From assembly GCA_020634155.1 (NCBI GenBank), contig JACKCI010000001.1:868001-932000 (forward strand): DNA of 64,000 bases. The letters are read 5' to 3'. Both the position numbers and the translations under genes were made by a program. This DNA is from Anaerolineales bacterium (GTDB lineage Bacteria; Chloroflexota; Anaerolineae; Aggregatilineales; J027). Below are positions 1 through 7,611 of the stretch, piece by piece (within the stretch, counting starts at the first letter, position 1; each line of letters starts with the position of its first letter). The notes under the pieces are model-generated. The model ran no database searches and was not told the origin of the DNA. It saw only the letters and a program-made list of their open reading frames with translations.

Positions 1-278
1 CTACGGCGGATGTTCATATAGTTATCGCGGTCACCAATTTTTAGCGCCCGCACCTCCGCATCAACAGTGTCAAGTAGGTCTTGGCGCAAGCCATCCTCAA
101 CCATCCGTAGGCGCAAGACAATCGCCCCAATAATCAAGCATAGACCTAACCCAAAACCCAAAAGTACCGCTAGCAAGCGCCGACGTTGCCGACGCCGCAT
201 GAGCTTTACTTGAGGGTCTTCGGTGGCCCGTCGCCGTTTTTGTTCTGATTCAATTTGCCAATCGAGTTGAATACCCAT
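1..278 (-). CDS. N-terminal part of a single-pass membrane protein, cut by the window edge
   Basis: Reading the minus strand from the ATG at 278 gives 92 open codons that run off the left edge. The first 34 residues are charged and Arg-rich, including an RRRQRRR stretch, followed by a hydrophobic segment at about residues 35-55 and then an acidic helix-like stretch (VEDGLRQDLLDTVDAEV). This is the layout of an N-in membrane anchor with an extracytoplasmic domain that lies outside the window. The family is not recognisable from this fragment. It is downstream of, and co-directional with, the biotin ligase gene, 54 nt apart. Confidence 0.6.
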   Translation of the reverse strand, partial: MGIQLDWQIESEQKRRRATEDPQVKLMRRRQRRRLLAVLLGFGLGLCLIIGAIVLRLRMVEDGLRQDLLDTVDAEVRALKIGDRDNYMNIRR

Positions 279-332
279 AAGCCATAAGCCTAGAAAACCT
301 ACCCTCTTCTGTCAATGGTAATTGTCCACTGG

Positions 333-1094
333 TCACCCTACGCGAACATCACCAACCGTGATGCGGTGCTTATGGCCTTGAGCATCTACCACCAATAGTG
401 CGCCTGCGCTATCTACATCATAGGCGGTTCCCTCAATTACCCCTTGTTGGGTATGAATATGGACATGTTGACCAATTGTTACCAACCATTCGCGCCATGT
501 TGCCACTAGTAATGGGTCATGGATTCGGCTCATCCAATAGTCAATCCGTTCCAACACTTGGGTAATCAGTTTGACCCGAAGGACAGGCTGTGCGGTGTGG
601 TCTTCTAAACTCGTCGCAATCGACTCAAGGGGAGTTCCCGCAAACTGGACGCGGATATTGATACCAACCCCTAACACAACCCCCTTGAGTGTCTCACCTT
701 GCCAGAGGGCTTCGGCAAGGATACCACATACCTTACGAGTGCCAATCAGCACATCATTCGGCCATTTCAGAACAGGGTTTATGTAAGCCCGCAACGCCTC
801 CGCTACCGCCAACCCACCCAACACCGTGACCCGTTGTAGGTGGGCAGGGTCAATTGTCGGACGTAAAATCACGCTCATAGCAAGGGCCTGCTGAGGTGGG
901 GTTTGCCATCCACGCCCCATACGCCCACGCCCTGCCCGCTGTTCATTTGCGACCACCACCGACCCGGCTGCGGTGCCCTCAAGTGCCCATTTCTGCGCTA
1001 CATCGTTGGTGCTACCGATGCTTTCAAAATAACGGAGGGGGCGATTTCCCAAGGCTTGCTCTAAGATTTGAAAAGAGAGTTGATCCCCTACCAT
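333..1094 (-). CDS. birA: Biotin--[acetyl-CoA-carboxylase] ligase, monofunctional
   Basis: Activates biotin with ATP to biotinyl-AMP and transfers it to the lysine of biotin carboxyl carrier proteins in the cytoplasm. The 253-residue protein has the biotin-binding GRGRxGR loop at residues 55-61 and the KWPNDV motif at 110-115, followed by the GGILAE-like strand (CGILAEAL) and a GVGINI strand, all typical of the BPL/LplA fold. It starts directly with the catalytic domain (ESIGSTN near residue 24) and lacks the N-terminal winged helix of E. coli BirA, so it should not act as a repressor. It is divergent from the DUF2723 gene across only 51 nt. Confidence 0.93.
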   Translation of the reverse strand: MVGDQLSFQILEQALGNRPLRYFESIGSTNDVAQKWALEGTAAGSVVVANEQRAGRGRMGRGWQTPPQQALAMSVILRPTIDPAHLQRVTVLGGLAVAEALRAYINPVLKWPNDVLIGTRKVCGILAEALWQGETLKGVVLGVGINIRVQFAGTPLESIATSLEDHTAQPVLRVKLITQVLERIDYWMSRIHDPLLVATWREWLVTIGQHVHIHTQQGVIEGTAYDVDSAGALLVVDAQGHKHRITVGDVRVG

Positions 1095-1145
1095 TGGTCA
1101 TTTATCCTAACTAGGGTTCGTTTTATCACAGTACAGGATGCGTAG

Positions 1146-2954
1146 ATGACTCATTCTCATCGTATATTTATTTTAATCCTTCTATTAGCGATTGCCTATC
1201 TCCCAACCTTGCAGACCATCCCCAATGGGTCGTCGCAATTGATGATGATTGATGTTGGGGAAACTCAAATTGTGCTAAACACATGGGGCACCCTACACCC
1301 AACAGGCTATCCGCTGTATGTCATGGTTGGGAATGCTCTTGTCAGCCTGCTACGGGCAGGTGGGATAGATGCCGCAACCGCTCCCGCCCTTGTGTCGATG
1401 TTTTGGGGTTTCTTAGCCCTTATCGTCATCTACAGCCTACTTGCACACCTCTCCCAACAGCCCAATCTCGCTTTAGCGGTAACCCTCCTTTTTGGTCTAA
1501 CACGCTTTGTCTGGGTACATCAAGTTGTTGCCGAGATTTACTCGATGGCCTTGCTGCTTATCGCCTTGCTTTATTGGATTGCCTTCTGGCCTCATTTACG
1601 CCACCGAATCACCTTGCTGGCTTTCGTGGGGGGTGTCGGATTAGCCCATCACCGCGGCATCATGTTCATGGTACTCCCCTTGGTAGTTACCGTCTGGAAT
1701 GAAATCTGGCCTATGGTCAAGCGCAAACCGTGGCTAATGATAGGTTGGCTACTGGCTGGGCTGGTCGGGTTCCTGCCTTACCTTTATCTCCCCTTACGCG
1801 CTAATGCAACATGGGCCTATGGTGACCCCGGCACATGGTATGGCTTCAAACACCAGTTTTTAGGCAGTGAAGCCAGTTACCTCGGTGGGTGGCCGGAATC
1901 ATTTGAGCAATTTCGAGCCAATTGGGAGCGTTTCACGCGGTTATTGGTTGATGAAGTCAGTTTAGTAGGATTTGTTGTGGGGGCTGGGGGATTAAGTTAT
2001 GGCCTCGTGCAGACACGTTATCGACGGGTGGTAGCTACAGTCGGGGCATCCGCAATCTTGGCTTATGTCTTTTCAACTCTGCTCTACTACGACATCTTAG
2101 CGACCTTGGTGCTGATGATTACACTGGCATTGGCCCTTGGCTGGGTTTTGGCTGCTCAAGTGATACTCAAGCGCTATTCTGAAAGCTATGGGCGCATCAG
2201 TCTCGGTATAGCCTTTATTCTTGCTGCAACATTCCTTTACACCCATAACATCCGCTGGATTCATGACAAAACCCACGACGAAACGGGTCTTGAGACTATC
2301 GCCATCGCTGAACAGGTACCACCACATAGCACATTGATGTTGGCGTGGGGGCCGCGTCATTTTGCTGTCGGATTCGCCAAAGATGTTGAGAAGAATCTAC
2401 CGCTCATGCAATTGGTAGACCACAATGCCGATATACAGACCGCCTTACGTGACGGGAAAATTTTGGTAACACCATCCTTCACGTTTTACAATCAATCTCT
2501 GTCATGGTGGCAAGCACGCATTGGGCAAAGGGTTTATCTCAGAGCGATTGGGCCATATTTGGTGCAGATTGATATAGAACCAGCCTATATTAGCACCGAA
2601 TTACCAACGCCAACCGAAGACCTTGAGGTCATGCCAATTGATGCCAACATTCAATGTCAGGGTGGTTTCATCTCGCTCTATGTTCAGTGGCTGGCGCTGG
2701 AAAAACCCACCCGCAACCTTAGCGTGTTTGTTCACGTACTAGATGGTAGAGGGCAATTGATTGGTCAAGCCGACCAAGCATCTCCAATATATGGTTGGCG
2801 ACCGATGACAGATTGGGAAAAGCAAGAGGTGGTGCAGGATGTGTATCCATTACCCACACAAGGGGAAGCTGTACGATTTGGGTTATATGAGCAGGTTGGC
2901 GCGGGGCAGTTTGTCAATTATTATACCAGCACCATCTCGACCCAATGTCCCTAA
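1146..2954 (+). CDS. DUF2723 (TMEM260-like) polytopic membrane glycosyltransferase
   Basis: A 602-residue protein with about ten hydrophobic segments in the first 420 residues and a soluble beta-rich C-terminal part from about residue 460. The N-terminal motif DVGETQIVLNTWGTLHPTGYPLY (given here as DVGE...HPTGYPLY, residues 37-58) is the signature of the DUF2723/GT117 family, whose eukaryotic member TMEM260 O-mannosylates proteins; the acidic DVGE is the presumed catalytic loop. In bacteria the substrate is generally unknown. A role in glycosylating secreted proteins, such as the Thr-rich surface proteins encoded at 8.5-10.5 kb, is only a guess. ATG start at 1146 leaves a 51 nt gap from divergent birA. 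Confidence 0.8.
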   Translation: MTHSHRIFILILLLAIAYLPTLQTIPNGSSQLMMIDVGETQIVLNTWGTLHPTGYPLYVMVGNALVSLLRAGGIDAATAPALVSMFWGFLALIVIYSLLAHLSQQPNLALAVTLLFGLTRFVWVHQVVAEIYSMALLLIALLYWIAFWPHLRHRITLLAFVGGVGLAHHRGIMFMVLPLVVTVWNEIWPMVKRKPWLMIGWLLAGLVGFLPYLYLPLRANATWAYGDPGTWYGFKHQFLGSEASYLGGWPESFEQFRANWERFTRLLVDEVSLVGFVVGAGGLSYGLVQTRYRRVVATVGASAILAYVFSTLLYYDILATLVLMITLALALGWVLAAQVILKRYSESYGRISLGIAFILAATFLYTHNIRWIHDKTHDETGLETIAIAEQVPPHSTLMLAWGPRHFAVGFAKDVEKNLPLMQLVDHNADIQTALRDGKILVTPSFTFYNQSLSWWQARIGQRVYLRAIGPYLVQIDIEPAYISTELPTPTEDLEVMPIDANIQCQGGFISLYVQWLALEKPTRNLSVFVHVLDGRGQLIGQADQASPIYGWRPMTDWEKQEVVQDVYPLPTQGEAVRFGLYEQVGAGQFVNYYTSTISTQCP

Positions 2955-2963
2955 AACAAAAAC

Positions 2964-2982
2964 GCCCCGCGCTAGGCGGGGC
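2964..2982. terminator. GC-rich hairpin between convergent genes, probable terminator of the pilin gene
   Basis: GCCCCGC at 2964-2970 pairs with GCGGGGC at 2976-2982 around a 5 nt loop. Read on the minus strand the stem is followed by GTTTTTGTTTT, a good intrinsic terminator for the pilin transcript arriving from 3150; on the plus strand the tail is only ATTTGT, so it may also weakly end the DUF2723 transcript. Confidence 0.75.
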
Positions 2983-3003
2983 ATTTGTCCATCTCATTGT
3001 CAA

Positions 3004-3150
3004 TTAGATTGCTTCAATGATTGAAGAGAACACGTTACCAACGATCGGGCCAAGCAAGACGAGGACGACGATCACGACGACGGCTACGAGGACGAGGATC
3101 AGAGCATACTCTACGAGGCCTTGGCCTTTTTCACGTGGAAGGTACAACAT
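3004..3150 (-). CDS. Flp/Fap-type pilin, 48 residues
   Basis: Minus-strand ORF from ATG at 3150 to TAA at 3004, too short for most ORF thresholds. The product begins MLYLPREKGQGLVEYALIL and continues as a highly hydrophobic helix of V, L and I, ending in SSIIEAI. The GQGLVEYALI motif is the class IVb Flp pilin signature: prepilin peptidase cuts after the first Gly region and the conserved Glu at +5 supports assembly. The start is set by AAGGAG 7 nt upstream. It has its own promoter and terminator and no tad/pil assembly genes nearby, so it is an orphan pilin locus served by machinery elsewhere. Confidence 0.88.
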   Translation of the reverse strand: MLYLPREKGQGLVEYALILVLVAVVVIVVLVLLGPIVGNVFSSIIEAI

Positions 3151-3201
3151 TTGGAGTCTCCTTATAAGATGGAAAAGTGCGAATGATTAGATTCTGCCTT
3201 C

Positions 3202-3230
3202 AGTCTATGTTAATTCATGACCTGAGTCAA
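3202..3230 (-). promoter_or_regulatory. Sigma70-type promoter of the Flp pilin gene
   Basis: On the minus strand TTGACT (3230-3225) and TAGACT (3207-3202) are separated by 17 nt. Transcription would start near 3195 and leave a leader of about 45 nt before the pilin ATG at 3150. Confidence 0.6.
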
Positions 3231-3259
3231 GTGGTCTCTTGGCGAATTCACATATTTTT

Positions 3260-3280
3260 TGGAAAACCAATAGTTTTCCA
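3260..3280. promoter_or_regulatory. Perfect 8-bp inverted repeat upstream of the pilin promoter
   Basis: TGGAAAAC at 3260-3267 and GTTTTCCA at 3273-3280 flank CAATA. The centre is about 75 nt upstream of the inferred pilin start site and about 95 nt upstream of the oppositely oriented MltG start. The position suits an activator or shared-operator site. There is no U-tract, and the stem is AT-rich, so a terminator is unlikely. Confidence 0.45.
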
Positions 3281-3330
3281 ATAGTAACAGGCCATCGATG
3301 TTATTAACACAAAAGTTACAAAGCAAACCA

Positions 3331-3358
3331 TTGACCAAAATCCACCCCTTGTTACAAT
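3331..3358 (+). promoter_or_regulatory. Promoter placing transcription start at the MltG start codon (leaderless)
   Basis: TTGACC (3331-3336) and TACAAT (3353-3358) are 16 nt apart. A start 7 nt after the -10 box falls on the A of the ATG at 3365, and no Shine-Dalgarno sequence precedes that ATG, so the mRNA is probably leaderless. Confidence 0.55.
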
Positions 3359-3364
3359 GAAATC

Positions 3365-4636
3365 ATGAAACACTTAACTACATTTCTCCCCAAATGGGCA
3401 TGGCTCGTGGTCGGTTTCAGCTTTGTTGGAGCGATTCTGCTTGTTTTCGTTGGGTTACACTATATTCAAAATGATGAGGATATTGCGGGTCTACCCTTAA
3501 TCCTAGATAGTACCCCTATACAGCCTTTACAAATTGAGGTCGGCCTACTATCTACATTAACATCAACACCTACCAACACTCCCTTACCCGCCACCATAAC
3601 CCCTACACCCTCATTTACATCGACCAATACTCCTCATCCAACACAGGAACCCATCACAGCTGTTGCAGAGATCATTGCATCCCCTACGGCAGCAGCGTGT
3701 GCCCACCCCGATGGTTGGGAAGCCTACCAAGTTGTGGATGGAGATACACTATTCGCATTTCAACTAGGTGCCGGACGAGCGGGCAACCCCGCGACAGTTG
3801 ACGAAATCTTAGCCGCCAATTGCCTTGGCACAACTTTTCTACAGGTCGGGCAAATACTCTGGCTACCACCGGGAGCAGCCGAAAACGCCCCGTCCTCTGA
3901 CCCAATCGCCCCTGATTATCCCGCAGGCGCACCCCGCACTCCCAATTGCCCCTGCACCATCACCGTCCGCACCGGATGGCGCTTAGGGCAAATTGCAGAT
4001 GAAGTCAACCGAACAGATGTCAGTTTTTCAGGAGCCGATTTTCTTGCTGCCGCACGGACAATACCTGCCCGCGATTTCTTGGCAAGTGTTCCAGTAAGTG
4101 CCGGATTAGAAGGTTTTATGCTACCGGGAACCTATACTCTCCAAAACAGCACCACCGCCGCCGAGTTCCGCGACATGATGCTAGATGCCTTTGCCGCTAG
4201 TGCCAGCGGCCTGATTGCCAATGCTGCGACTCAGGGCATTACCCCCTATGAGGCCGTAATGATGGCATCCATTGTACAAAAAGAAGCGGGTGATCCTCAT
4301 GAACAGACATTGGTCGCTAGTGTTTTCTATAATCGGATGCGGTCGGGCAAGACTTTGGGAGCCAGCGTCACGCTCATGTATGCCTATGGTGGGGTGGGCG
4401 ATTGGTGGCCGAGTTTGCCACAAGGCGCGTCTGGTTCAGATTCCCCCTACAACACCTTTCGGTTTCTGGGTTTCCCCCCAACAGCCATCAGCAACCCAAG
4501 CTTGACAGCCTTGCAAGCGGCTATCAACCCAGCACAGACCAATTACTATTATTTCACGGGGAATTGTAATGGTCCCGGCAATTTATATGCCGAGACCTAT
4601 GAACAACATTTGGAAAATGTTAGGCTGTGTGGGTAG
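3365..4636 (+). CDS. mltG: Membrane-anchored LysM / MltG-type endolytic transglycosylase
   Basis: Cleaves nascent peptidoglycan strands at the cytoplasmic membrane. Residues about 12-34 form an N-terminal signal anchor; about 60-105 is a Thr/Pro-rich stalk; about 115-170 is a LysM-like peptidoglycan-binding module (YQVVDGDTLFAF ... LQVGQILWLPP); about 245-423 is the YceG/MltG domain (GFMLPGTYTL, then SIVQKEAG near residue 305 and SVFYNRMRSG). The usual family motif is SIVEKE; here the first Glu is Gln and the second is kept, and which one is catalytic cannot be settled here. 423 residues is longer than E. coli MltG because of the stalk and LysM. Its last 17 nt overlap the convergent gene at 4620. 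Confidence 0.85.
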   Translation: MKHLTTFLPKWAWLVVGFSFVGAILLVFVGLHYIQNDEDIAGLPLILDSTPIQPLQIEVGLLSTLTSTPTNTPLPATITPTPSFTSTNTPHPTQEPITAVAEIIASPTAAACAHPDGWEAYQVVDGDTLFAFQLGAGRAGNPATVDEILAANCLGTTFLQVGQILWLPPGAAENAPSSDPIAPDYPAGAPRTPNCPCTITVRTGWRLGQIADEVNRTDVSFSGADFLAAARTIPARDFLASVPVSAGLEGFMLPGTYTLQNSTTAAEFRDMMLDAFAASASGLIANAATQGITPYEAVMMASIVQKEAGDPHEQTLVASVFYNRMRSGKTLGASVTLMYAYGGVGDWWPSLPQGASGSDSPYNTFRFLGFPPTAISNPSLTALQAAINPAQTNYYYFTGNCNGPGNLYAETYEQHLENVRLCG

Positions 4637-5840
4637 CTACCATCACTGCTTCGAGGGCTTGCTCTAAATCAAAGATAATGTCGTCAGTATCTTCAACGCC
4701 AACCGATACCCGTACCAAGCCCTCAGTAATGCCCATCTTGGCACGGTCTTCGGGGCTGTTATTAAAGTGGGTCATACTCGCTGGATGTTGAATCAAGCTA
4801 TCAACAGCACCAAGGCTCACAGCTAGAGCCAAGAGATTGACGTTATTCATCAACGTTACGCCCGCTTCATAACCGCCCTTAAGTTCAAATGAAATCATGC
4901 CGCCAAACGCATCCATTTGCTGGGCCGCCAGTTCATACTGCTCAAACGATTCAAGGCCGGGGTAGTAAACACGCTCAATTGCAGGGTGTGCCTCTAAGAA
5001 TTGAGCAACGGCCATTCCATTTTCACAATGCTGCTCCATCCGCAATTGGAGGGTTTTGAGGCCTAAACCAGTGAGCCATGCGTCCATGGGGCCAGCAATC
5101 GCACCATAGGTACGCAACGTCGGCAGGAGTTGTGTCCGGTACATCTCCTCGTTGGCTGTCACAATTGCCCCACCAACCACATTGCCATGTCCGGTCAAGT
5201 ATTTAGTGGTGCTATGCAGAACTACATCAACCCCCATCTCCAAGGGACGTTGCAAATACGGAGTAGCAAAGGTGTTATCAATCACCACCAAAGCACCCAC
5301 CGATTGCGCCCGCTCCACCACTCCGCGAATATCAGTAATCCGCAACGTAGGATTAGCTGGTGTCTCGATATAGATCATTTTCGGGTGGGGATTTTCTGCT
5401 AAAGTGCGGTCAAGATCTGCCAAGTCATCACCAGCAAAGTCGGCATGATGAACTTGGTGCCGCGTGAAGAATTTCTTGAACAATGTGTAACTAGCCCCAT
5501 AGAGCGCCCGCTGGGTAATCACCGTATCACCCGCCTGTAAGAGCGCCAAACCAACCGTACTGACCGCTGCCATTCCAGAGCCTGCCATCAAGCCATAGGT
5601 TGGTTCAGCAAGGTTCAAGCCTTCTAGGGCAGCAATCGCCGATGCGGTCGCTTCGGTGTTCGGATTGCCAAGGCGTCCGTAGATATGACCGGGCTGCTCA
5701 CCCCGCCACAACGACTGTCCATAATCAACATCATCAAATACATAGGTCGAGCTTTGATAAATCGGCAGGACATGGGCATGTGTCTCGTTGTGTTCATCAG
5801 CGGTATGAATGGCGGTCGTACCAAACCCAAATTTTCGCAT
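4620..5840 (-). CDS. PLP-dependent trans-sulfuration enzyme (cystathionine gamma-synthase / methionine gamma-lyase family)
   Basis: A 406-residue Cys/Met-metabolism PLP enzyme of fold type I. The Schiff-base lysine lies in STTKYLTGHGNVVGG at about residue 210, and the PLP-phosphate and ring-binding motifs GSGMAAVST and YIETPANPT are present. The family includes cystathionine gamma-synthase, cystathionine gamma-lyase and methionine gamma-lyase, and sequence reading does not decide between them; the loop YGASYTLF lacks the Cys of classical methionine gamma-lyase. The adjacent upstream Lrp-type regulator suggests amino-acid-responsive control. It has its own promoter, and AAGG precedes the ATG. 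Confidence 0.85.
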   Translation of the reverse strand: MRKFGFGTTAIHTADEHNETHAHVLPIYQSSTYVFDDVDYGQSLWRGEQPGHIYGRLGNPNTEATASAIAALEGLNLAEPTYGLMAGSGMAAVSTVGLALLQAGDTVITQRALYGASYTLFKKFFTRHQVHHADFAGDDLADLDRTLAENPHPKMIYIETPANPTLRITDIRGVVERAQSVGALVVIDNTFATPYLQRPLEMGVDVVLHSTTKYLTGHGNVVGGAIVTANEEMYRTQLLPTLRTYGAIAGPMDAWLTGLGLKTLQLRMEQHCENGMAVAQFLEAHPAIERVYYPGLESFEQYELAAQQMDAFGGMISFELKGGYEAGVTLMNNVNLLALAVSLGAVDSLIQHPASMTHFNNSPEDRAKMGITEGLVRVSVGVEDTDDIIFDLEQALEAVMVATHTA

Positions 5841-5881
5841 GTGATTAACCTTTTTAAGTCAAATTCAATCAATTCAAAATA

Positions 5882-5911
5882 ATCATAAAGGGCGTGATTG
5901 AAAAGCGTCAA
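5882..5911 (-). promoter_or_regulatory. Promoter of the trans-sulfuration gene
   Basis: On the minus strand TTGACG (5911-5906), 18 nt spacer, TATGAT (5887-5882). The start site would be near 5875, giving a leader of about 35 nt. No SAM riboswitch-like fold fits in that space. Confidence 0.6.
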
Positions 5912-5942
5912 CGGAGAATTGTAATGCAAAAGCAAACAAAAA

Positions 5943-5968
5943 CGCCCCTTTGTCATCCATCAGGGGCG
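5943..5968 (-). terminator. Intrinsic terminator after the Lrp-family regulator
   Basis: CGCCCCT (5943-5949) pairs with AGGGGCG (5962-5968) over a 12 nt loop; on the minus strand the stem is followed by TTTTTGTTTG. It separates the regulator transcript from the trans-sulfuration gene. Confidence 0.75.
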
Positions 5969-5996
5969 CTTATCACCTCAGTTGGCAAACAGGGGA

Positions 5997-6548
5997 CTAG
6001 TACATGCCGTTCCCGTTGCCATTACCATTTCCGTTATAGCGGTGTCCGTTTACACTTCGGGCTGGTACCCGTAGTGGTTCCTCCAAAGCAACTGGCACCA
6101 CGCCATTGGCCTTGATAACCGATAGCACCATGCTAGTATGAACTTTGTCCACACCGGGGATAGCGGCTAGTTCCATCATCAAGAAACTTTCTAAAGCAGG
6201 CAAACTGGATACAGCTACTTTGAGCAAATAATCAGTGCCACCCGTGAGGTGATACGCTTCAAGGATCTGCGGATATTGGCTAATCCGCTCGGCGAATTGT
6301 TCGAGGGGTTCACTTTGGTGGTGGACAAGGGTTACCCCAATATAACAAACTATTGGGTTACCCACTTTTTCGGGTTCAACAACAGCTTGATAGCCTGTGA
6401 TAATACCTTGCTCTTCCAGCTTACGAACTCGCGCCAGAACTGCGGGAGCGGATAAATCCACCATTTCAGCCAAACGTGTATGGGCAATCCGCCCTTCACG
6501 TTGTAATACTTCTAGTATTTGTCGGTCTTTCGCATCCATAGATAACAA
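5997..6548 (-). CDS. Lrp/AsnC-family transcriptional regulator with an Asn-Gly repeat tail
   Basis: A 183-residue DNA-binding regulator. Residues about 6-65 form the AsnC-type winged helix (DRQILEVLQREGRIAHTRLAEMVDLS ... ARVRKLEEQGIITGYQAVV, abbreviated), and about 75-150 form the RAM/AsnC ligand-binding domain (GTDYLLKVAV). The last residues, after VNGHRY, are an NGNGNGNGNG run that is not part of the family fold. The gene lies just upstream of, and co-directional with, the trans-sulfuration enzyme and is a likely regulator of it in response to an amino acid. The 144 nt upstream region (6549-6692) is AT-rich and would hold its promoter and any autoregulatory site. Confidence 0.9.
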   Translation of the reverse strand: MLSMDAKDRQILEVLQREGRIAHTRLAEMVDLSAPAVLARVRKLEEQGIITGYQAVVEPEKVGNPIVCYIGVTLVHHQSEPLEQFAERISQYPQILEAYHLTGGTDYLLKVAVSSLPALESFLMMELAAIPGVDKVHTSMVLSVIKANGVVPVALEEPLRVPARSVNGHRYNGNGNGNGNGMY

Positions 6549-6692
6549 CCCGTTACTGCGTTATAAACTTCTTCTTATCTTAAGCAGTGCTTTGTTAATC
6601 AGAATTGGTTGTTTTCTACAAAACTTGAATCTAAGTTTGGATAGATTCGACAAATTGCAAAGTAAAACGCGCCGATCGTGAAAGTTTTTTAA

Positions 6693-7481
6693 TCACTTCT
6701 CAAAAAGCGCCCGATGCGGGAAGACCATCTCACGCGGGTCTAGATTTCCACTCCCTAGCGCATTCTGGTTCGCTCGTTCAAAATCCCGATGTAAGTCCTC
6801 AAAAAGCTCCAGTTGGGCAACAGACGGCTCCAGTGAACACACCACTACGGAGAGCGTATGGGAACCGGGTACCAACACGACAAAGTGGTCATCACTCAAA
6901 CGCCGACGGGCAATGCCGGGCAAATCGCCTTTGGACTGGATAACAGCTTGTAGTTTTTGCAGGATTGGCAAAATCTGTTGATGGGGTACTTGCACAAGTC
7001 CCGTCCTCACCAATTGCCGTCCAGTTTGCACATGATAAATGCTGTAGGATTCAACTTTTGCCTCAAAATGTTCCCGAAGGAACCCCGTCAATCCCGGTTG
7101 CACCACACTCTGCCATGCACCTGTTTTGGGGTCACGCTGCACTAAACGCTCCGTAATTTCACGTTGTTCCTTGTAGCGCTGATAAATAGCTGCAAACTGA
7201 GCGCGGTTGAGTTTGCCTTGGGCATACTCCTCCGCCACCGCCGCCATCTTTTGCCGCAAACGATCTAGCGCCACCGCCGACTTTTCTTGAGCCGAGCGCC
7301 CCAAGTCAATTTCCTCAGTAGGGGTCGGGTCTTGGTGTGTCTGCGGTTCGGGACGTGTTGGACGCGGCACCGATGGCATAATCGGTTCCCGATTAGCATT
7401 GGGGTTCTGGGGACGTACCGGAGACATATTAAAACCCGGCACGGGTGAGACTCTATTCTCATTATCTTCGTGGTTTGTCAT
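6693..7481 (-). CDS. Conserved-looking soluble protein with a Roadblock/LC7-like C-terminal half (function unknown)
   Basis: A 262-residue protein starting at the ATG at 7481 (GAAAGG upstream). The frame stays open to 7742, but that extension would overlap the divergent lipoprotein gene and has no family-like sequence. Residues 1-60 are Pro/Asn-rich and disordered. About 65-125 is a charged helical segment (LDRLRQKMAAVAEEYAQGKL). About 150-262 alternates strands and helices (IYHVQTGRQLVRTGLVQV, HFVVLVPGSHTLSVVVCSLE), a pattern reminiscent of Roadblock/LC7 modules. No enzyme motif is seen. It is divergent from the parvulin gene across 130 nt. Confidence 0.7.
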   Translation of the reverse strand: MTNHEDNENRVSPVPGFNMSPVRPQNPNANREPIMPSVPRPTRPEPQTHQDPTPTEEIDLGRSAQEKSAVALDRLRQKMAAVAEEYAQGKLNRAQFAAIYQRYKEQREITERLVQRDPKTGAWQSVVQPGLTGFLREHFEAKVESYSIYHVQTGRQLVRTGLVQVPHQQILPILQKLQAVIQSKGDLPGIARRRLSDDHFVVLVPGSHTLSVVVCSLEPSVAQLELFEDLHRDFERANQNALGSGNLDPREMVFPHRALFEK

Positions 7482-7548
7482 CGTTAAGCCTTTCGACCTA
7501 AAGTATTTATAACAAAAAACTGAGTTACGCGAAAATTTATCCCCACTG

Positions 7549-7576
7549 TTGCAATATTTGGGGTGATAGCTATACT
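7549..7576 (+). promoter_or_regulatory. Promoter of the parvulin lipoprotein / surface-protein operon
   Basis: TTGCAA (7549-7554), 16 nt spacer, TATACT (7571-7576); the start would be near 7583, about 29 nt before the ATG at 7612. The four genes to 10471 follow with 6-30 nt gaps and may share this promoter. Confidence 0.5.
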
Positions 7577-7611
7577 GACCGTTGGTCAATCTGCGACAAA
7601 GGCTTTTTATA

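Noticed and set aside
6611..6624. GTTTT-CTAC-AAAAC inverted repeat upstream of the Lrp gene
   Set aside because: Only 5 bp arms in AT-rich sequence; too weak to call an operator, although autoregulation is plausible.
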